A stretch of 5,679 bases of DNA from Bacteroidales bacterium (GCA_028701945.1 JAQVPT010000241.1:1-5679); one strand, 5' to 3'; positions 1 through 5,679 are shown, counted from the stretch's first letter. The notes: generated by a model not told the origin, from the letters alone. Numbers and translations are program-made.

Positions 1-274
1 CATGATAAATGCTTACAATCTCCCATCCGTAGAAGTTCCCAAGGAGTTTTCGTGAAAGCTCTAATCTTTCTTTGATAGCTTTTATTCCTGCTTGTTTGTT
101 GTCTATTAGAGGGTTTGTAGCGAAAAGGTAATCAATTGCTTGATTTACGTCTTCATCAAAAATAGTAAAGAAACCATCCATAAGCTCATCTGCTGTGGCT
201 TGTGCTTCCAATTTATTGTTTGAAAATGCTATTAATCCAGTGATTATTATTAAAATTAACAGTGTTTTTTTCAT
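1..274 (-). CDS. Small exported protein of unknown function (N-terminal part; runs off the left edge)
   Basis: The frame opens at an ATG (274-272) and stays open for 91 codons to the window edge, so the C-terminus is missing. The protein begins MKKTLLILIIITGLIAFSNN, a typical Sec signal peptide: two lysines, then a hydrophobic stretch at residues 5-17. Cleavage is likely after Ala24 or Ala26 (LEA-QA-T). The mature part starts with an acidic, probably helical segment (residues 27-50, ADELMDGFFTIFDEDVNQAI) followed by a second predicted helix rich in Lys, Glu and Leu (residues 60-77). There is no lipobox cysteine, so a periplasmic or secreted soluble protein is more likely than a lipoprotein. 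I do not recognise the family. It lies 97 nt downstream of the dipeptidyl peptidase stop in the same direction, and a candidate promoter in that gap suggests separate transcription. The start is well supported by the signal peptide; the function is unknown. Confidence 0.8.
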   Translation of the reverse strand, partial: MKKTLLILIIITGLIAFSNNKLEAQATADELMDGFFTIFDEDVNQAIDYLFATNPLIDNKQAGIKAIKERLELSRKLLGNFYGWEIVSIYH

Positions 275-299
275 CTTTAGATAGTTTATTGTGTTAATG

Positions 300-307
300 C
301 AAATATA
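300..307 (-). promoter_or_regulatory. Candidate Bacteroidota -7 box for the exported-protein gene
   Basis: Read on the minus strand, this is TATATTTG, an exact match to the Bacteroidota -7 consensus TAnnTTTG. It ends 25 nt upstream of the ATG at 274, leaving room for a leader of about 20 nt. No convincing TTG -33 element lies at 19-21 nt upstream; only a TG dinucleotide is there. In AT-rich DNA such boxes occur by chance, so the placement just before a gene start is the main support. Confidence 0.42.
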
Positions 308-353
308 TTCATAAAAACTGTGCCATCATGTTAGATAAAGCAAAATAATTATC

Positions 354-370
354 TTTTAATCAGATTAAAA
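354..370 (-). terminator. Weak AT-rich hairpin just after the dipeptidyl peptidase stop
   Basis: TTTTAATC at 354-361 and GATTAAAA at 363-370 form a perfect inverted repeat around one central base. As RNA it would give a 7-bp stem with a 3-nt loop. It starts one base after the TAG stop (374-372). The stem is almost all A-T pairs and there is no clean U-run after it on the minus strand, so any terminator activity would be weak; it may be chance AT-rich symmetry. Confidence 0.28.
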
Positions 371-371
371 T

Positions 372-2582
372 CTACAAGTTATTCAAGATATACTTAGTCA
401 TTTTTTTGTAAAGATGATTGCGTGTATTCCCACCATAAATACCATGATCTTTATTTGGATAATACATTGTTTCAAATTCGACATTTGCATCAACTAACTT
501 GGTAATAAAATCTACTGAATTTTGGAAATGCACGTTGTCGTCTGATGTACCGTGTATCATAAGGAATTTTCCGTTCATTTCTTTTGCATGATTTATGGGC
601 GAATTATCATCATAACCCGATTCGTTATCATGTGGCAGTCCATTATATCTCTCTGTATAGATAGAGTCATAATATCTCCAGTTTGTTACAGGAGCAACTG
701 CAATACCTAACTTAAACCATTTTGCACCGATTGTAAGACATAGCGATGACATGTATCCACCATAACTCCAGCCAAAAATTCCAATTCGTTCAGCATCAAC
801 ATATTTTAAGTTGCTTAGATATTTTGCAGCCTCAATCTGATCAATGATTTCGTATTTGCCAAGCTGCTCATAAGTAATTTGGCGAAACTCTTTTCCTCTT
901 GCTCCAGTACCTCTATTATCAACTGATACAATAATATATCCTTGTTGTGCAAGCAATTGCCACCATGCCATATCTCTATCCCATGAATTTGTAACTGTTT
1001 GCGAACCAGGACCGCCATATACATACATAAACACAGGATGTTTTTTGCCTTTTTTAAATTTGGCAGGTTTTAGCATCCATCCGTTTAACTCAACTCCATC
1101 CTCAGTTGTGAATGTGAAAAATTCTTTTTGGCTAAATTTATAAGTTTCGCTTACCTTTTTCACTAATGAACTATTTGCTTCAAGCTCACGAATTTGCTTG
1201 CCTGTATTGTCATTTAATGTGATAAATGGAGGAGTGTTGGCATCACTAAAATCGTTAATAAAATATTTAAAACTATTGCTAAAACTTGCGCCACTTGTTC
1301 CTGCACGTTCGGTAAGAAGTTTAATATCGCTTCCATTTAGAGATGCTGAATAAATTTCACGATTTAAAGGTGAAACTTTCGCTGCCTGAAAATATGCTAA
1401 TTTATTTATCTCATCAACACCATAAAAAGATGTCATTTCCCAATCTCCCGAAGTAATCATATTTACTTGTTTGCCATTCATATCGTACAAATACAAATGT
1501 CTGTAACCGCTATCTTCATGCGATAAAACAAAATGTTTATTATCATCAAGAAATGTAAGGTCATCATTTATCTCAATATATTTTTCGTCTGTTAGCGTTA
1601 AAACCACATTAGAATTTCCAGTTTTTACATCCACAAAGAACAATTCGTATTTGTTTTGCAGACGATTCATTTTGGCAGCAGCAAGAACGCTTGCATCGTT
1701 AGTGAATTTTAGTCTTGGAATATATTTATCATCTAAATCGCCCAAATTAGCTTCGATAGTATTGCCCGAATTTACATCAACAATATGCAGGCTTACTTTT
1801 GAGTTTTCTTCACCTGCTTTGGGATATTTATATTCGTAATGCTCAGGATAAAGCTCACCATAAGTTGTCATAGTAAACATCTTAACATTCGATTCGTCAG
1901 TTTTTAGAAAAGCAATGTTTTTGCTATCTGCTGACCAATCATAAGCCTTGCTATAACTAAATTCTTCTTCATAAACCCAGTCTGGGGCACCGTTAATGAT
2001 TTTGTTCCATTCTCCATCAGAAGTTAGTTGCTTTTCGTCAGAGTTTTCAAGTGTAATATCTTTTACATATATATTATTTTCACGAACAAATGCGATTTTT
2101 TTACCGTCTGGTGAAAAAGACGCAAGTTGCTGTTTCCCATTTTCGGATAATTGTGTTAATGTTTTTGCTTCAATATTGTAGATAAAATATTCCGCTTTAA
2201 ACGAATGACGATAAATGGGTTCATATTGAACACTGATTAAAATTTTTGACTCATCTCCGCTAAATTCATAATCTAAAATCCAATCAAAAAGTTCATTTTT
2301 AAAGTCGGAAGCATTAAATAAAGTCTCAGTTTTTTCGCCTGTTTCGTAATTATACTGAATGATTGCATTACGTGCCATGTTAAGGTTTGTATAGTGCAAA
2401 CCATCTTTCATTGAGACAAGTCCATAAACTCCATTTTGGCGAAAAGTTCCTTTTTGATAAAGGTCTTCAACTTGTATTTCTTCCTGTGCACTAATATACC
2501 CCGGCATTAGAACCGCAATAATCATTAAAAGGCTACTTGCAAAAATAAGACTTCTTAAAGTCTTTAGAGATTTAATATTCAT
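372..2582 (-). CDS. Dipeptidyl peptidase IV (S9B family serine peptidase), exported
   Basis: This 736-residue enzyme should cleave Xaa-Pro and Xaa-Ala dipeptides from peptide N-termini in the periplasm or at the cell surface. A signal peptide covers residues 1-33 (basic LKTLR, then a hydrophobic core, ending YISAQ). Residues about 40-480 form the N-terminal eight-bladed propeller; about 490-736 form the alpha/beta hydrolase domain. All key residues are visible by comparison with human DPP4: catalytic Ser606 (GWSYGGY), Asp681 (GTSDDNVHFQ) and His713 (NKDHGIYGG); the oxyanion Tyr522 (VYGGPGSQ); the amino-terminus-binding pair Glu206/Glu207 in DWVYEEE; Arg125 (YRHS) and Asn683 for the P2 carbonyl; and Tyr638/Tyr642 of the S1 pocket. 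Length matches bacterial family members such as the Porphyromonas enzyme (about 720 residues). The ATG at 2582 is supported by the signal peptide. It starts 3 nt after the DUF4268 gene, so the two are probably co-transcribed. The DWVYEEE and S1 tyrosines argue against related S9 acylaminoacyl or oligopeptidases. Confidence 0.96.
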   Translation of the reverse strand: MNIKSLKTLRSLIFASSLLMIIAVLMPGYISAQEEIQVEDLYQKGTFRQNGVYGLVSMKDGLHYTNLNMARNAIIQYNYETGEKTETLFNASDFKNELFDWILDYEFSGDESKILISVQYEPIYRHSFKAEYFIYNIEAKTLTQLSENGKQQLASFSPDGKKIAFVRENNIYVKDITLENSDEKQLTSDGEWNKIINGAPDWVYEEEFSYSKAYDWSADSKNIAFLKTDESNVKMFTMTTYGELYPEHYEYKYPKAGEENSKVSLHIVDVNSGNTIEANLGDLDDKYIPRLKFTNDASVLAAAKMNRLQNKYELFFVDVKTGNSNVVLTLTDEKYIEINDDLTFLDDNKHFVLSHEDSGYRHLYLYDMNGKQVNMITSGDWEMTSFYGVDEINKLAYFQAAKVSPLNREIYSASLNGSDIKLLTERAGTSGASFSNSFKYFINDFSDANTPPFITLNDNTGKQIRELEANSSLVKKVSETYKFSQKEFFTFTTEDGVELNGWMLKPAKFKKGKKHPVFMYVYGGPGSQTVTNSWDRDMAWWQLLAQQGYIIVSVDNRGTGARGKEFRQITYEQLGKYEIIDQIEAAKYLSNLKYVDAERIGIFGWSYGGYMSSLCLTIGAKWFKLGIAVAPVTNWRYYDSIYTERYNGLPHDNESGYDDNSPINHAKEMNGKFLMIHGTSDDNVHFQNSVDFITKLVDANVEFETMYYPNKDHGIYGGNTRNHLYKKMTKYILNNL

Positions 2583-2585
2583 AAT

Positions 2586-3050
2586 TTAAAAATTTGTATT
2601 AATATAATCTTTTATCAGTGGTTTAAATTCTTCAAATGCGTCTTCCAGCTTCATCATTTCGATAGCAAAAAAATCAAAAACTTTGCTCCAATCGTTTTTA
2701 TTGTAAATATTTACATTGTCTAAAATTTTATAGATAGCACAAACATTTTTGCTGCTATCTGTTTGCATTTGTTCATTCCATGTCCAGCCTTCGCCGAGAT
2801 GCTCTTCAAAAAGCATTTCCAATTCTTTTAATCTAACAAAGATATCGAAACGTTTATCTTCGCTTTTATGCTCAATTACTAGCATTACTTTAGCATTTTC
2901 TCTATCGATGTCAAACTTTAGAGCAATATCTTTTAAGCCAGTATTATAAGTTATCCATTTTCGTTTGGCACCAATATATTTACGAGAGTAAACATCGAAT
3001 GCAACCCAGAACTCTTTTCGTATATTTGCAGCTTCTTCTCGGCTGTACAT
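2586..3050 (-). CDS. DUF4268 domain protein, function unknown
   Basis: A complete 154-residue protein that I recognise as the stand-alone DUF4268 type common in Bacteroidota. The basis is its overall pattern: N-terminal YSREEAANIRKEFW, then KWITYNTG (residues 31-38) and LKFDIDRENAKVMLVIEHK (44-62). These are followed by GEGWTWNE (87-94) and a helical, acidic C-terminus. It has no signal peptide or membrane segment, so it should be cytoplasmic. The fold is expected to be mixed alpha/beta. I see no catalytic motif that I can assign. DUF4268 also occurs as a C-terminal module in larger, sometimes nuclease-associated, proteins, which hints at nucleic-acid related work but does not prove it for this short form. 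The gene ends 3 nt before the dipeptidyl peptidase start, in the same direction, and is the first gene of the pair. There is no obvious Shine-Dalgarno sequence, as is usual in the phylum. The family call is from memory and a profile search would settle it. Confidence 0.8.
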   Translation of the reverse strand: MYSREEAANIRKEFWVAFDVYSRKYIGAKRKWITYNTGLKDIALKFDIDRENAKVMLVIEHKSEDKRFDIFVRLKELEMLFEEHLGEGWTWNEQMQTDSSKNVCAIYKILDNVNIYNKNDWSKVFDFFAIEMMKLEDAFEEFKPLIKDYINTNF

Positions 3051-3066
3051 AAAAAACTTCTTTACG

Positions 3067-3074
3067 CAAAAATA
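3067..3074 (-). promoter_or_regulatory. Candidate -7 box for the DUF4268/dipeptidyl peptidase pair
   Basis: On the minus strand this reads TATTTTTG, matching TAnnTTTG. It lies 16 nt upstream of the ATG at 3050, which would give a short leader of about 10 nt. I found no TTG -33 element at the expected 19-21 nt spacing, only AT-rich sequence. It is the best candidate for a promoter of the two-gene unit, but it is weak. Confidence 0.33.
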
Positions 3075-3156
3075 GTAATAATCTTTTGTTATTGGTTAAT
3101 AAATGCTTAAAAATTGGCTGTTATCTTGTTTTGATGTTTATGTTTTGTTCTTATCC

Positions 3157-3185
3157 GCTAAGTTGAATTTGTAATTCAAGATAGC
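3157..3185. repeat. REP-like imperfect hairpin, left copy
   Basis: GCTA, a 2-nt mismatch (AG/GA), then TTGAATT pairs with AATTCAA and TAGC around a TGT loop, giving an 11-pair stem interrupted by a 2x2 internal loop. Its outline (CGCTA ... ATTTGyAATyC ... GATAG) resembles the minus-strand reading of the hairpin at 3615-3641, so the two look like diverged copies in opposite orientation on either side of the transposase remnant. The hairpin itself is clear; treating it as a REP sequence is inference. Alternative: an unrelated transcription-terminator-like structure. Confidence 0.5.
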
Positions 3186-3206
3186 TGTGGATTTAGTTTC
3201 AGGTGA

Positions 3207-3240
3207 TTGGATTTCATATCATGAGATTTTAGTATCTTTG
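3207..3240 (+). promoter_or_regulatory. Candidate plus-strand promoter in front of the transposase remnant
   Basis: TATCTTTG at 3233-3240 matches the Bacteroidota -7 consensus TAnnTTTG, and a TTG at 3207-3209 lies 23 nt upstream, slightly longer than the usual 19-21 nt. An ATG follows at 3269, but that frame (MGNIQLSFGSQYT, stop at 3305-3307) does not look like a transposase N-terminus. It may be the surviving promoter of the decayed element or of another lost gene. Confidence 0.33.
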
Positions 3241-3284
3241 TATCAACAGGATAACAACACTTTGCGAGATGGGTAATATTCAGT

Positions 3285-3415
3285 TAAGTTTTGGTTCGCA
3301 ATACACCTAGCAAAACAAATTGGCAACACAATTATTATGATCACATCATTAAAAATCATGATGCATATATTGGAATAAAACAATATATAATCCGAAAAAT
3401 TGGAAAAATAGATAA
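3285..3415 (+). pseudogene. Remnant of a REP-associated tyrosine (Y1/IS200-like) transposase, C-terminal part
   Basis: From 3294 the plus strand encodes VRNTPSKTNWQHNYYDHIIK followed by NHDAYIGIKQYIIR (to 3395). This closely fits the C-terminal signature of RAYT-type Y1 transposases, usually seen as '(R)NTP...WQRNYYEHIIRNE...YIINNPxNW'. The catalytic tyrosine lies in the NYYDHIIKN segment (Tyr codons at 3333 and 3336). Decay is plain. An in-frame TAA sits immediately upstream at 3285-3287. The N-terminal part with the HUH metal-binding motif is absent. After YIIR the expected NPxNWK ending is shifted into another frame, where KNWKNR is followed by TAA at 3413-3415. In the original frame translation runs on through the palindrome to a TGA at 3516. 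Family members are normally about 150-220 residues; only about 40 remain recognisable. In life the enzyme nicks and joins single-stranded DNA at REP hairpins. The call is from motif memory, but the match is strong. Confidence 0.75.
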
Positions 3416-3422
3416 CGGAATT

Positions 3423-3518
3423 TCAATGGTTGGTATATCGAAAACGTTGTTGGTGGGCATTGTAGGTGAAATTCATGAATTTCACCTACAATGCCCACCA
3501 AACCAACCAAACCATTGA
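3423..3518. repeat. Long interrupted inverted repeat enclosing the 52-bp palindrome
   Basis: Outside the perfect palindrome a second pair of arms is present. TCAATGGTTGGT at 3423-3434 pairs with ACCAAACCATTGA at 3506-3518, with one extra base on the right arm. The arms are separated from the palindrome by 15 nt on the left and 4 nt on the right. The whole 96-nt span could fold into one long hairpin with an asymmetric internal loop. This suggests a composite of two REP-like sequences or an inverted duplication that has since diverged. Confidence 0.7.
3450..3501. repeat. Perfect 52-bp palindrome (REP-like)
   Basis: Every base from 3450 to 3475 pairs with 3501 down to 3476, so the sequence equals its own reverse complement. 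It begins TTGGTGGGCATTGTAGGTG and its centre is ATTCATGAAT. The first mismatch outside is 3449 (g) against 3502 (a). The design GTAGG...ATTCATGAAT...CCTAC resembles REP-type palindromes linked to Y1 transposases; the plus-strand translation VGEIHEFHL recalls the GAIHE-type peptides that such repeats encode. It lies 34 bp after the transposase remnant. It could extrude a cruciform, or fold as RNA on either strand. No U-run follows on either side, so it is not a standard terminator. The palindrome is certain; the REP assignment is inference. Confidence 0.95.
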
Positions 3519-3585
3519 TGAATTAAACCAATATCGTGCCGAACGTCGTCAGATGACTATTCCAAAAATATTGGGGGAATATTAA
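3475..3585 (+). other. Short open frame of 36 codons, possibly a gene remnant
   Basis: An ATG at the exact centre of the palindrome opens a 36-codon frame ending in TAA at 3583-3585. Its first nine codons (MNFTYNAHQ) are palindrome sequence. The rest (TIDELNQYRAERRQMTIPK, then ILGEY) has the composition of a real soluble protein C-terminus, with charged residues and normal codons. The minus strand also has an ATG at the palindrome centre and repeats MNFTYNAHQ before stopping after 17 codons. I do not recognise the peptide. It may be the tail of a gene truncated when the palindromic element arrived, or chance. There is no clear ribosome binding site. Confidence 0.3.
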
Positions 3586-3614
3586 ATTTATTTGAAAACT
3601 GTGATAAAATCTAT

Positions 3615-3641
3615 CGCTCGGATTGCAAATCAGAACTAGCG
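3615..3641. repeat. REP-like imperfect hairpin, right copy
   Basis: CGCT-CGGATT (3615-3624), loop GCA, then AATCAGAACTAGCG (3628-3641). The arms pair as CGCT with AGCG and CGGATT with AATCAG with one mismatch, leaving a 4-nt bulge (AACT) on the right arm. On the minus strand it resembles the hairpin at 3157-3185 and is in opposite orientation to it. It lies 42 nt after the stop of the propeller-barrel gene and is followed on that strand by ATAGATTTTATC, so it could also help end that transcript. Confidence 0.5.
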
Positions 3642-3645
3642 ACCG

Positions 3646-3667
3646 AATCACATAATCACATAATCAC
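3646..3667. repeat. Short tandem repeat, unit AATCACAT, 2.75 copies
   Basis: Two full copies of AATCACAT (3646-3653, 3654-3661) and a partial AATCAC (3662-3667) stand head to tail between the right hairpin and the stop of the propeller-barrel gene. The repeat is exact. It is short enough for replication slippage to explain it; its position at the edge of the REP-like region suggests it marks the border of that region. Confidence 0.8.
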
Positions 3668-3682
3668 GACATTGCGTCTTCT

Positions 3683-5679
3683 CTAAAAATCCGTACTTAG
3701 CGACAAGTAAAACATACGAGGTTGAATAACATTGTTTTGTATTCCCCATGCCCAATCGGCACGTATAAAGTAGCCAAACAGTTTAGTTCTCACACCAATT
3801 CCATAACCTGAAACGATAGGAAAATTCTCATTATGAATAATTATTGAGACGGGATTATTATCGTAATAATCGTTTTCGTAAGCATTATTTCCACTAAAAG
3901 GATTTAATCCGCTCCATGCACTTCCCATATCATAAAAGCTTATCACTTGGAAGTTTTTTATAAAATCGTTGTTAATGGGTCTTTTATAAATATATGCGAA
4001 AATAGGCCATCTAATTTCTGCATTAAATACTGCGAAACTTGTACCATTACGAATATTTTGTGAAAAACCACGTAGATTTGTAGCAACTGCTTGATAAACA
4101 TAGTTAACTTCGGGATCTATGCGTACGTTGCTATTAAATGTAGGTGTTTTTGATGAGAAATTCATCCAATTATCAATACCTCCAAGATAATAAATGAGTT
4201 TTGCTTTGCCGAAAGATGCACTTGTGGCAAAACGTGCAGCAAAAATTAGATTTTTATGAATTGGCTTATAATATCTAAGGTCAGCACCTGTTACCAACAT
4301 GTCTGTTTCTTTGGCATCTAATTGTTTAAAAGCTTCAGCAAATGCTTTCATTCTAAAACCATCCAAAATATTGGTTGATATTTCTTTAGTATTATCAAAA
4401 ATATATTCTGCTTTTACACTAGCCCAATAATTGTATTGTTCTGGAGCAAGAAGACTTCGGTAATCGACAGAAAGTATGGAGTTGTGGTTTTGTCGGATAT
4501 TCCCAGTAAATTGAAATGCATCTACTTGCGAAAGAGGATATCGCATTACATAAAATGCTTCGTGAGTAAATGTTTTAACATAGGAATCTCCAATAAAATT
4601 ATTTAGGGCTTGCCTATGCAGTATTAGTTGTTTGTTCCAACGCTTCTTCAGGTTTTCGAAACTTAGTAAATATTCATTGCTGTCAAAGTTTCCGGCAAAT
4701 CTAAAACCAGCAGTAATGCGGTAGTCTTCAAACAAATCGGAGGTGCCAACTTTAAAAATTAGGTTAAATCCAGGATTAAAATAAAACGCCGAGCCTGTAA
4801 ATGCTTGGTATGAATTACTTAAAAAACCAAAATCAATTTGTGAGACAAGGTAGTTAGTGTAAAATGTTGTCTGATATTTGCCTGTTCGCAGTTCTTTGGC
4901 TCTCCCGTTTGTTTCAAACTCAGTGTCTTCAGTTACTACGTCTTTAAGTAATTCTGGCTCAAAAATATAATTATTAATATTTATTGCTCGATCAGGATTG
5001 TTGATATTCTCCTTTGTTAATGAATCTTTTTCTAATTCAGGTTCTTTTGCTTTTTTTACAGTTTTTTGAGCCGCCTTTTCATAACTTGTTTTGAACATAG
5101 TTTTTGAGCTACTGTTAATTGGTAATGGAAGTATTTCATTATGCAGAAATTCAAATTTATTTTCATTTTTATAGAGAAAAACATTTGCATCAGAAAATTT
5201 TGTCAATCCAAGTTTACGAATACTGTACGAGTAATTTGTGAGTTGAGATTTATTTAGGAAAAATCTGTAATGGGTTGTAGTATCAATAAAACTTATTGCA
5301 GAGTCTATGTTTGCAGTGTATAAATTATTGATGCCATTTTCGTCAGATAAAAAAACATAAGAATTATTTATAAATCCGGGTTGAGACTCAGAGGACAGTT
5401 TCGATTTTGTTATCTGACTGATTCTTTTTGACATAATGTCGTAAACAAAGATATCGGTATGTTTTTGTAATGGAAGAAAATTATTGTCTCGGTCGCCTAA
5501 CTGTTCGGTGTCTCGATTGCTGCTAAATACTATTTGTTTTGAGTTATTAATGAAAATTGGATTAAAATCATCTGCATAATCACGCGTAATATTAACAAGA
5601 GTATTTGCTGCGATATTAAAAATAAAAAGGTCGGATTGCCCATTATTGAAGCCTGCAAGAACTAAACTTAAACCATCAT
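3683..5679 (-). CDS. TolB-like propeller / outer-membrane beta-barrel protein (start lies beyond the right edge)
   Basis: The frame is open from the edge to TAG at 3685-3683, giving 664 full codons. An ATG at 5434-5432 lies inside the propeller and is not the true start: the 81 codons before it continue the same domain. Fragment residues about 1-175 hold TolB/WD40-type propeller blades, for example SDLFIFNI...NIT, FNPIFINNSKQIVFSSNRD (38-56) and TDIFVYDIMSKRISQIT (74-90). A charged linker follows (about 185-260, with a Lys/Glu-rich stretch at 201-220). Residues about 265-664 are a beta-barrel rich in alternating aromatic strands, with TSDLFEDYRITAGFRF (312-327) and the ending IRADWAWGI...FYLSLSTDF, whose final Phe fits outer-membrane insertion by the Bam machinery. 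Similar Bacteroidota proteins of about 1,000 residues are often annotated 'translocation protein TolB' or surface-antigen/OMP85-like. It is unlikely to be the true Tol-Pal TolB, which has no barrel. Substrate and partners are unknown; it should lie in the outer membrane with the propeller in the periplasm. Confidence 0.85.
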   Translation of the reverse strand, partial: DGLSLVLAGFNNGQSDLFIFNIAANTLVNITRDYADDFNPIFINNSKQIVFSSNRDTEQLGDRDNNFLPLQKHTDIFVYDIMSKRISQITKSKLSSESQPGFINNSYVFLSDENGINNLYTANIDSAISFIDTTTHYRFFLNKSQLTNYSYSIRKLGLTKFSDANVFLYKNENKFEFLHNEILPLPINSSSKTMFKTSYEKAAQKTVKKAKEPELEKDSLTKENINNPDRAININNYIFEPELLKDVVTEDTEFETNGRAKELRTGKYQTTFYTNYLVSQIDFGFLSNSYQAFTGSAFYFNPGFNLIFKVGTSDLFEDYRITAGFRFAGNFDSNEYLLSFENLKKRWNKQLILHRQALNNFIGDSYVKTFTHEAFYVMRYPLSQVDAFQFTGNIRQNHNSILSVDYRSLLAPEQYNYWASVKAEYIFDNTKEISTNILDGFRMKAFAEAFKQLDAKETDMLVTGADLRYYKPIHKNLIFAARFATSASFGKAKLIYYLGGIDNWMNFSSKTPTFNSNVRIDPEVNYVYQAVATNLRGFSQNIRNGTSFAVFNAEIRWPIFAYIYKRPINNDFIKNFQVISFYDMGSAWSGLNPFSGNNAYENDYYDNNPVSIIIHNENFPIVSGYGIGVRTKLFGYFIRADWAWGIQNNVIQPRMFYLSLSTDF

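Noticed and set aside
333..354. AGATAA/TTATCT inverted repeat in the gap after the peptidase gene
   Set aside because: A 6-bp A-T-rich stem with a 10-nt loop, not extendable; no reason to treat it as an operator or terminator.
815..1024. A 69-codon open frame on the minus strand in another frame of the dipeptidyl peptidase gene
   Set aside because: It lies wholly within the hydrolase domain of a gene with complete catalytic motifs; its peptide has no recognisable features.
1651..2181. Two plus-strand open frames (62 codons at 1651-1839 and 61 codons at 1996-2181)
   Set aside because: Both are antisense to the propeller domain of the peptidase and have Phe/Ser/Leu-rich compositions typical of antisense translation.
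2749..2949. A 66-codon plus-strand open frame opposite the DUF4268 gene
   Set aside because: Antisense shadow of a conserved gene, Ser-rich, with no promoter or ribosome binding site.
3342..3365. Small inverted repeat CATCAT...ATGATG inside the transposase remnant
   Set aside because: Only a 6-bp stem, within former coding sequence; expected by chance at this base composition.
3450..3501. The 52-bp palindrome as a rho-independent terminator or a CRISPR repeat
   Set aside because: No U-run follows on either strand, and there is no series of repeats and spacers.
3291..3518. A 75-codon plus-strand frame with a TTG start as an intact small gene
   Set aside because: The first 35 codons match the inside of a Y1 transposase, not an N-terminus; the rest is a frameshifted tail and translation of the palindrome. 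It is a pseudogene fragment.

Overview
The window looks like a chromosomal segment of a member of the Bacteroidota. It is AT-rich and uses ordinary TAA/TAG stops. It carries an S9B dipeptidyl peptidase IV with a Bacteroidota-style '...SAQEE' signal-peptide end, a stand-alone DUF4268 protein, and a propeller-plus-barrel outer-membrane protein of a kind I associate with this phylum. The genes lack clear Shine-Dalgarno sequences, and several TAnnTTTG boxes (the Bacteroidota -7 promoter element) lie at sensible places. I cannot name a genus.

Layout: all protein genes are on the minus strand, so they read from right to left. (1) 3683 to beyond the right edge: a large protein with a TolB-like beta-propeller followed by an outer-membrane beta-barrel. 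The frame stays open to base 5679, so its start lies outside the window. (2) 3051-3682: a 632-bp gene-poor region with a decayed REP-associated tyrosine (Y1) transposase on the plus strand, a perfect 52-bp palindrome inside a longer inverted repeat, two related hairpins in opposite orientation flanking these, and a short 8-bp tandem repeat. (3) 3050-372: a two-gene unit, DUF4268 protein then dipeptidyl peptidase IV, only 3 nt apart. (4) 274 to beyond the left edge: the N-terminal 91 residues of a small exported protein of unknown function, with its own candidate promoter.

Functionally, the exported peptidase would remove Xaa-Pro or Xaa-Ala dipeptides from peptides in the periplasm or at the cell surface, and the propeller-barrel protein sits in the outer membrane. 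Nothing in the sequence ties the DUF4268 protein to peptide use beyond its tight linkage. No complete undescribed system is visible. The most unusual part is 3156-3667, which I read as the degraded remains of a REP/RAYT element: Y-motif coding remnant, REP-like palindrome and flanking hairpins together.
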